This document shows, one piece after another, positions 16,819 through 21,512 of a stretch of 21,512 bases of DNA. The notes below the pieces were generated by a model. That model saw nothing but the letters and a program-made list of their open reading frames with translations. It made no database searches and was not told the origin of the DNA. The stretch is taken from positions 1 through 21,512 of IMG/VR virus record IMGVR_UViG_3300031706_001038; one strand, given 5' to 3'. The position numbers were made by a program, and so were the translations under genes. This DNA is from a virus. Within the stretch, counting starts at the first letter, position 1; each line of letters opens with the position of its first letter.

Positions 16819-17240
16819 TGGCAATTATTACAATAAAAACATCACAGGCACCTGACGCCAAACCAGTCGCTAAAACATTTATGTTAACGACTAACTGGCT
16901 GCCTATGATTGAAGTACCAAACTATGAGGTCCCAGAGCTAGTCTTTGGGGGTTCAACAACAGTAGAGCCAGGAGTTGGCGAGGTAATTTCTCCTCTTATT
17001 TTATGTAATATTACTGCAAACACGGTTATGTGTGATGTAGAAGTACATAGAGAAGAGACTAACGATGAGTTCTATCTTATTAAGAACTTACAACTCCCAG
17101 CTTATGACACAATTCCATTGCCACTTAACGGGCAATTCTTTAAATCAGGCGATTTGTTAAATCTTAAGTGTTCAGTTGATGACGCAGTACATGCAACATT
17201 ATCATTCACACTAGGACAAGCCGAAGAGGATGACGTATAA
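16818..17240 (+). CDS. Small conserved virion protein of unknown function
   Basis: A 140-residue protein that I connect with small structural proteins found beside fibre genes in marine T4-like phages. After a short N-terminal arm (IITIKTSQAPDAKPVAKTF) come NWLPMIEVPNYEVPE, a Gly/Val-rich GEVISPLILCNITANTVMCDVEVHR stretch and LPLNGQFFKSGDLLNLKCSVDDAVHATLSF. Alternating hydrophobic residues, no charged clusters until the end and no helical signature suggest a single beta sandwich. This could be a fibre-capping or connector domain. It ends in an acidic GQAEEDDV tail whose codons also carry the Shine-Dalgarno site of the next gene. One-base TAATG overlaps on both sides tie it to the giant fibre and to the collagen-like fibre, so it probably works with one of them. 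No enzymatic motif is visible. Confidence 0.75.
   Translation: MAIITIKTSQAPDAKPVAKTFMLTTNWLPMIEVPNYEVPELVFGGSTTVEPGVGEVISPLILCNITANTVMCDVEVHREETNDEFYLIKNLQLPAYDTIPLPLNGQFFKSGDLLNLKCSVDDAVHATLSFTLGQAEEDDV
17223..17230 (+). promoter_or_regulatory. Ribosome binding site of the collagen-like gene
   Basis: GAAGAGGA, inside the acidic tail codons of the preceding gene, lies 9 bases before the ATG at 17240 and selects that start. Confidence 0.65.
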
Positions 17241-20200
17241 TGGCATTTAGATCAATCAGCGGAAGCAAAATTGTTGGGCAAGGCAGACCGCAAGCCGTAC
17301 CAATACAGTTGGATCCGGTACCGTACGAAGGTGCGGTTGCATACGGAGCTGACGGCTTAGTTTATGTTTCAAACGGTACCGCTTGGAACGCGGTTGGTCA
17401 AGGGATACAAGGAACAGAAGGATTACAAGGTGACGGCGGAATTCAAGGTCTGCAAGGCACATACGGTCCTGGTTTTGATGTTATTGGGTCAGTTGCAGAT
17501 GTTGATGCAGGTGGAGATCCACAAGCAACATTAAATACTGCTTTCGCATCAGCTACTGTAGGTCAAGCAGTTATAGATGAAGCTGATGACGAGCTTTGGG
17601 TTTATGATGGAACAACGTGGGTTAATGTTGGTTCATTCCGAGGCGTACAAGGTTTTACAGGTTTACAAGGTGACACTGGTGCACAGGGCGAAAGAGGTCC
17701 AGATGGTATTCAGGGTTCACGTGGTTATCGTGGTTTCCAAGGTTTCCAAGGAACACAGGGTACTACAGGTATTCAAGGCTTGCAAGGCGTACAAGGGATG
17801 CAAGGGACACAAGGACCACAAGGAGTGCAAGGTGTCCAAGGTATCCAAGGCGACTTTGGTATCCAAGGTACTCAAGGACCACAGTCAATCCAAGGTATGC
17901 AAGGCATTCAAGGCATTCAAGGTGATACAGGTTTCCAAGGATTTAGTGGAGATGATGCTGGTCACGTAGTAGAATATAGAATAGACGATGGTATTGTAGA
18001 AGCCGATCCGGGCACAGGCGATATGATCATGAACGGTGCTGCTAATCCAACCGATAATTTCAGCGCAGTTACAAAAATATGGATTGACGATGAAGCTTTC
18101 TATAGTGTAAACTTAGAAGGTTTATTTACTGCCATAGCAGCAGTTGGTACTACAAATAAAGGTATTATGAAAGTTACTCTTCGTAATAACCCGTCAAATT
18201 ATATGATCTTCCAGATCCAAGGAGCAACCGATAGAACCGGTTATTGGGAATTAGATGTTACTTTCTTATCAGGCGATGGTATTAAGAGTGATTTTGTTCA
18301 ATTAAATACCCCAAGTGCTGGTATTACTCAACAGCTTCCAACTCTAGTTGCATTCAGTTTAGCTGGTGATCAAGGTATTCAAGGAACTCAAGGGATACAG
18401 GGTCCACAAGGAACTCAAGGTGTTCAAGGCTTACAGGGTGTTCAAGGCATTCAAGGTGCTCAAGCTGCACAAGGTATTCAAGGCGATACCGGCATTCAAG
18501 GTATGCAAGGAACTCAAGGCCATCAAGGTATTCAAGGCGATCAAGGTTTCCAAGGTGCACAAGGTACTCAAGGACATCAGGGTACGCAAGGTGCCCAAGG
18601 GATGCAAGGAACTCAAGGCCATCAGGGAACACAGGGTTTCCAAGGCTTTCAGGGTTTACAAGGCGACGTTGGTACACAAGGATTCCAAGGTACTCAAGGA
18701 CATCAGGGAACACAAGGCATTCAAGGTGCAGTAGGTCACTACGGTGGTTTAACTCACGAGTGGAACTTTGTAAGTAATATTACAGCATCTACTGATCCAG
18801 GCACAAGCGGCTGGAAACTTAATACTAACAATATTGCAACTGCTACAATCTTAACGCTTGATGATGTTCCATTAGATAACTATACTAATGATATCGATGA
18901 AACGTTTGATTGGTTAGCTGCAATTCCTGGCGCTAATAAAGGTCTTATCGTAATAGAAAGTTTCGATGATGGCACTGGTCCTTCAGGACACCATCAGGTT
19001 GTATACGAATTCTCAAACTTTACTTGGGATGGTAGTGGTAAAACTTTTGGTTGGTTTGATGTTGTATACGTCGGTTCATACGGCGTAACAAGCACAAGTT
19101 GGGCTACTGATGTAATCGGTGGCGGACACGGTCCTAAAACTCTTATTAACTTTGTTCCCCGCGGCGCTGCTGGTATCCAAGGTATAACCGGTTCGCAAGG
19201 TGTTCAAGGTTTCTTAGGATTCCAGGGTACTCAAGGAGCGCAAGGTGTTCAGGGTATTCAAGGATTCCAAGGTACTCAAGGAGCGCAGGGTATTGCTGGT
19301 GCATATGGTGGAGCGTCATTCGAATATGACTATACTCCAGATGTTACACCTACAGGTCCTGCAAGTGGATTAATTAAATTTAACAATGCTGACGTTACAT
19401 TAGCTTCAATCATGCGTATATCTGATACCGAAACTAACGGTTCAAATATTGACGCTTATCTAAGAAGTTTAGATGATGGTGGTTCTGCAGTTAAAGGTTA
19501 CATTAAAATTGTATCAATCTCAGATCCAGCAGAATTCTTATTATATAGCTTAACTGGTTTAACAGAAAATGCCGCATATTACAATTTTAATATTACATAT
19601 CTAACAAAATCTACTAATGCTGACGCTACGTATTTTACAAACAACACTGATATTATCTTTACTTTTACAAGAGCTGGTGATATTGGTTTACAAGGTATTC
19701 AAGGTTTACAAGGTGTTCAGGGTACACAATCAATTCAAGGTTTACAAGGTGAAACTGGAGCTGGTACTCAAGGTGTTCAAGGTTTATTTGGTATTCAAGG
19801 TGACTTAGGCATTCAAGGTTTCCCAGGTCCGATTGGCCCGCAGGGTGTTCAAGGATTTTATGGTTTACAAGGTACAGGTGGTTTACAAGGTGGTACTGGT
19901 GGATTTGGTGGTGTAACATTTGATTATACTTATTCTACTGATACTGCAGCAACTGACCCAACACCTGGCTATTTAAAATTCAATAATGGTACAATGGGCT
20001 CAGTATCCAAAATGTTCATCGATGATAGAGATGATAACTTTGTAGATATTCAGCCGTTCCTTAGAACAGTTGATGATTCAACAAGCCCTATCAAGGGACA
20101 CTTTAAAGTATCAGAAAAAACTAATCCAGAAAACTTTTTGATCTTTACTATATCTGCGTTATCTGAAGTGTCTGGTTACTTTGATATTGATTCGGCTTTT

Positions 20201-21512
20201 GTAAGTGGTTCAGTATCTAACTTTGCCAATGACGCCGATATCATTATTACATTCGCTAGAACAGGTGATGTTGGTCCAAGTGGTACTCAAGGTTTACAAG
20301 GCTTTGAAGGTTTCCAAGGATCACAAGGTCTTCAAGGTGGACCAGGCGAAGCTGGTACCCAAGGCTCGCAAGGATTGCAAGGTACTCAAGGTTTCCAAGG
20401 ACAATCAGGATTTGTCGGCGGAGATGGTACTCAAGGTTCACAAGGTACACAAGGTACTCAGTCTGTCCAAGGTATAGCTGGTGCTGATGGAGATGAAGGT
20501 TTCCAAGGACCACAAGGTCTTCAAGGTTTCCAAGGTATGGAAATTCAAGGTGTTCAGGGATTCGACGGTTCGCAAGGTTTTGCAGGTGTTGGCGCAACTG
20601 GTATACAAGGTTTCCAAGGTATACAAGGTGATGCTTTACAAGGACATCAAGGCATACAAGGAAACGATGGTCCAGCAGGATTTGGTCTTCAGGGTATCCA
20701 AGGTCCACAATCAATTCAAGGTACTACAGGTGACGAGGGTATTCAAGGTCTTCAAGGAAACGAAGGTGTTGGTGACGCTGGTGTACAAGGTGTACAAGGT
20801 ATCGATGGTGACGACGGCGCTCAAGGCTTCCAAGGACTTGGAGGCGAAGGCAATCAAGGTATTCAAGGTTTCCAAGGTGCAGCTGGTGTCGGCGATACAG
20901 GTTTGCAAGGTCTTGGTGGTTTCCAAGGAACGCAAGGTTTAATCGGTGATCTAGGTGAAGGCGGTGGACAGGGTGTTCAAGGCTTCTTAGGTGTTCAAGG
21001 CTTACAAGGTATCGACGGTGGATTAGGTAACGACGGTGGACAGGGTGTTCAAGGCTTCCAAGGTGACTTCGGTTTTCAAGGTCCTCCAGGAGTTGGTAGT
21101 CAAGGTTTACAAGGACATCAAGGTTTCCAAGGCGATCTCGGTGTTCAGGGTTTCCCAGGACAAGGTACGCAGGGTATTCAAGGTACACAGGCTGCTCAAG
21201 GTTTCCAAGGTGAAAGAGGTTTCCAGGGTACTCAAGGTTCACAGGGATTTGGTCCTGAAGGTGGAGTTAACAACCTACAAAACATTCACGATACTGGATT
21301 ACAAGATACTCCTGTATTCATGGCTATGTTCGAAGGTGGTAATCCATCTAGACCACTTCTGGGTACAACAGGTCCGAATCCAAACGGTGAATCAAACTTC
21401 TTCTATACTAGTGACGTAGATGAATTAACAGTAGAAAACATTCAAGTTGAAGGTAATCTTACTGTTGTTGGTACATTGACTGCATCTGGAGTTGAAGGTA
21501 ATACAGGTACTC
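17240..21512 (+). CDS. Collagen-like fibre protein with Gly-X-Gln repeats, 3' partial
   Basis: An open frame of at least 1,424 codons running off the right edge, so the C-terminus is missing. The N-terminus (MAFRSISGSKIVGQGRPQ, then AVAYGADGLVYVSNGTAWNAV) looks like a virion attachment domain. From residue 53 the protein alternates collagen-like Gly-X-Y blocks, with Gln in most Y positions, with globular inserts: a small WVYDGTTWVNVG module and four modules of about 125-145 residues. The largest Gly-X-Y block (20264-21265) is about 334 residues. After it comes LQNIHDTGLQDTPVFMAMFEG and then a NLTVVGTLTASG fibre-shaft phrase at the edge. Collagen-like triplets in phage fibres normally form trimeric rods. 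Proline is scarce, so stability cannot rest on prolines as in animal collagen. The gene follows the 140-residue gene by a TAATG overlap. Confidence 0.9.
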   Translation, partial: MAFRSISGSKIVGQGRPQAVPIQLDPVPYEGAVAYGADGLVYVSNGTAWNAVGQGIQGTEGLQGDGGIQGLQGTYGPGFDVIGSVADVDAGGDPQATLNTAFASATVGQAVIDEADDELWVYDGTTWVNVGSFRGVQGFTGLQGDTGAQGERGPDGIQGSRGYRGFQGFQGTQGTTGIQGLQGVQGMQGTQGPQGVQGVQGIQGDFGIQGTQGPQSIQGMQGIQGIQGDTGFQGFSGDDAGHVVEYRIDDGIVEADPGTGDMIMNGAANPTDNFSAVTKIWIDDEAFYSVNLEGLFTAIAAVGTTNKGIMKVTLRNNPSNYMIFQIQGATDRTGYWELDVTFLSGDGIKSDFVQLNTPSAGITQQLPTLVAFSLAGDQGIQGTQGIQGPQGTQGVQGLQGVQGIQGAQAAQGIQGDTGIQGMQGTQGHQGIQGDQGFQGAQGTQGHQGTQGAQGMQGTQGHQGTQGFQGFQGLQGDVGTQGFQGTQGHQGTQGIQGAVGHYGGLTHEWNFVSNITASTDPGTSGWKLNTNNIATATILTLDDVPLDNYTNDIDETFDWLAAIPGANKGLIVIESFDDGTGPSGHHQVVYEFSNFTWDGSGKTFGWFDVVYVGSYGVTSTSWATDVIGGGHGPKTLINFVPRGAAGIQGITGSQGVQGFLGFQGTQGAQGVQGIQGFQGTQGAQGIAGAYGGASFEYDYTPDVTPTGPASGLIKFNNADVTLASIMRISDTETNGSNIDAYLRSLDDGGSAVKGYIKIVSISDPAEFLLYSLTGLTENAAYYNFNITYLTKSTNADATYFTNNTDIIFTFTRAGDIGLQGIQGLQGVQGTQSIQGLQGETGAGTQGVQGLFGIQGDLGIQGFPGPIGPQGVQGFYGLQGTGGLQGGTGGFGGVTFDYTYSTDTAATDPTPGYLKFNNGTMGSVSKMFIDDRDDNFVDIQPFLRTVDDSTSPIKGHFKVSEKTNPENFLIFTISALSEVSGYFDIDSAFVSGSVSNFANDADIIITFARTGDVGPSGTQGLQGFEGFQGSQGLQGGPGEAGTQGSQGLQGTQGFQGQSGFVGGDGTQGSQGTQGTQSVQGIAGADGDEGFQGPQGLQGFQGMEIQGVQGFDGSQGFAGVGATGIQGFQGIQGDALQGHQGIQGNDGPAGFGLQGIQGPQSIQGTTGDEGIQGLQGNEGVGDAGVQGVQGIDGDDGAQGFQGLGGEGNQGIQGFQGAAGVGDTGLQGLGGFQGTQGLIGDLGEGGGQGVQGFLGVQGLQGIDGGLGNDGGQGVQGFQGDFGFQGPPGVGSQGLQGHQGFQGDLGVQGFPGQGTQGIQGTQAAQGFQGERGFQGTQGSQGFGPEGGVNNLQNIHDTGLQDTPVFMAMFEGGNPSRPLLGTTGPNPNGESNFFYTSDVDELTVENIQVEGNLTVVGTLTASGVEGNTGT
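17474..17641 (+). other. Small WVYDG-type module in the collagen-like protein
   Basis: About 56 residues between the first two collagen blocks, with a VIDEADDELWVYDGTTWVNVG ending. Similar WVYDG..W phrases are common in phage fibre proteins as small beta modules. The N-terminal domain of this protein has a related phrase (LVYVSNGTAWNAVG). Confidence 0.6.
17951..18364 (+). other. Globular module 1 in the collagen-like protein
   Basis: About 138 residues between collagen blocks two and three. It shares with modules 3 and 4 the order WIDD, then KG.MKV, then NYMIFQI, GYWELDVTFLSG and a final AFSLAGDQG leading back into collagen. Probably a beta-sandwich domain that branches or caps the rod. Confidence 0.6.
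18737..19171 (+). other. Globular module 2 in the collagen-like protein
   Basis: About 145 residues starting HYGGLTHEWNF. It is the most diverged of the four modules but keeps the same skeleton (DPGTSGWKLN, LTLDD, NKGLIVIESFDD, HHQVVYEFSNF, FGWFDVVYVGS, NFVPRG). Confidence 0.5.
19301..19675 (+). other. Globular module 3 in the collagen-like protein
   Basis: About 125 residues starting AYGGASFEYDYT. It is clearly paralogous to module 4: GLIKFNN, M.I.D, I.AYLRSLDD, VKGYIKI, PAEFLLYSLTGL, DIIFTFTRAGD. Confidence 0.7.
19901..20263 (+). other. Globular module 4 in the collagen-like protein
   Basis: About 121 residues starting FGGVTFDYTYS. It pairs with module 3: GYLKFNN, MFIDDRDD, I.PFLRTVDD, IKGHFKV, PENFLIFTISAL, DIIITFARTGD. 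The shared start (YGG/FGG) and end (FTRAGD/FARTGD) mark the module borders. Confidence 0.7.

Larger units (their letters stand above)
17396..21265 (+). repeat. Six collagen-like Gly-X-Y blocks built on a CAAGGT core
   Basis: Blocks lie at about 17396-17473, 17642-17950, 18365-18736, 19172-19300, 19676-19900 and 20264-21265. Typical triplets are GIQ, GTQ, GFQ, GLQ and GVQ, coded mostly as GGT-NNN-CAA, so the DNA is a chain of CAAGGT cores every nine bases. Any gain or loss by slippage or recombination of whole units keeps the frame. A few off-phase interruptions occur, for instance around GMEIQG and GDALQG in the last block. Confidence 0.9.

Noticed and set aside
20264-21265. Short repeats resembling a CRISPR-like or tandem-repeat array
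   Set aside because: The units are nine bases, in frame and protein coding; there are no repeat-spacer units and no cas genes.
17256-21419. Many open frames on both strands across the collagen-like gene
   Set aside because: CAAGGT-rich DNA gives stop-poor shadows in several frames (KVFK- or LEYL-like strings). Only the frame from 17240 gives Gly-X-Y triplets and sensible globular modules.

Overview
The window looks like part of the virion-structure (tail, baseplate and fibre) region of a marine T4-like myovirus. Three things point that way. The first gene is the C-terminal part of a DUF4815-type structural protein with the segments typical of cyanophage and pelagiphage tail proteins. A perfect T4-type late promoter (TATAAATA) stands in the only real intergenic gap. 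The genes are tightly packed, all on the + strand, mostly AT-rich, and nearly all encode repetitive, fibre-like proteins. No photosynthesis or other host-diagnostic gene is present, so the host (picocyanobacterium, SAR11 or another marine bacterium) cannot be decided. No tRNA, rRNA, CRISPR array, integrase or insertion sequence is visible.

Layout, left to right. (1) 1-2753: 5'-truncated DUF4815-like baseplate/tail protein. (2) 2750-2944: small coiled-coil protein. (3) 2945-4291: short tail-fibre-like protein. (4) 4306-4800: probable tail-fibre assembly chaperone. (5) 4797-5330: 2-oxoglutarate/Fe(II) oxygenase-like protein. (6) 5327-5674: small ParB/sulfiredoxin-fold protein. (7) 5675-5748: intergenic gap with the late promoter and a Shine-Dalgarno site. 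(8) 5749-16818: a giant gene for a 3,689-residue fibre-like protein made of beta-helix segments and two interleaved repeat families. (9) 16818-17240: a 140-residue small structural protein. (10) 17240 to the window end: a 3'-open gene of at least 1,424 codons for a collagen-like fibre with Gly-X-Gln triplets interrupted by globular modules.

Genes 1-6 are joined by stop/start overlaps or gaps of at most 14 bases and look like one co-translated string. It ends with two possible enzyme-like or regulatory proteins set among fibre genes. Genes 8-10 form a second string starting at the late promoter, again joined by 1-base TAATG overlaps. The reading is that string one supplies baseplate/fibre parts plus an assembly factor and a possible modifying enzyme, and string two supplies very long adhesin-like fibres.

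The least explained content is the giant protein (11 clear plus 1 degenerate copies of a Cys-containing helical repeat, and 9 copies of a roughly 98-residue beta repeat with invariant Cys and His), the Gln-rich collagen-like fibre with recurrent Gly replacements, and the oxygenase beside them.
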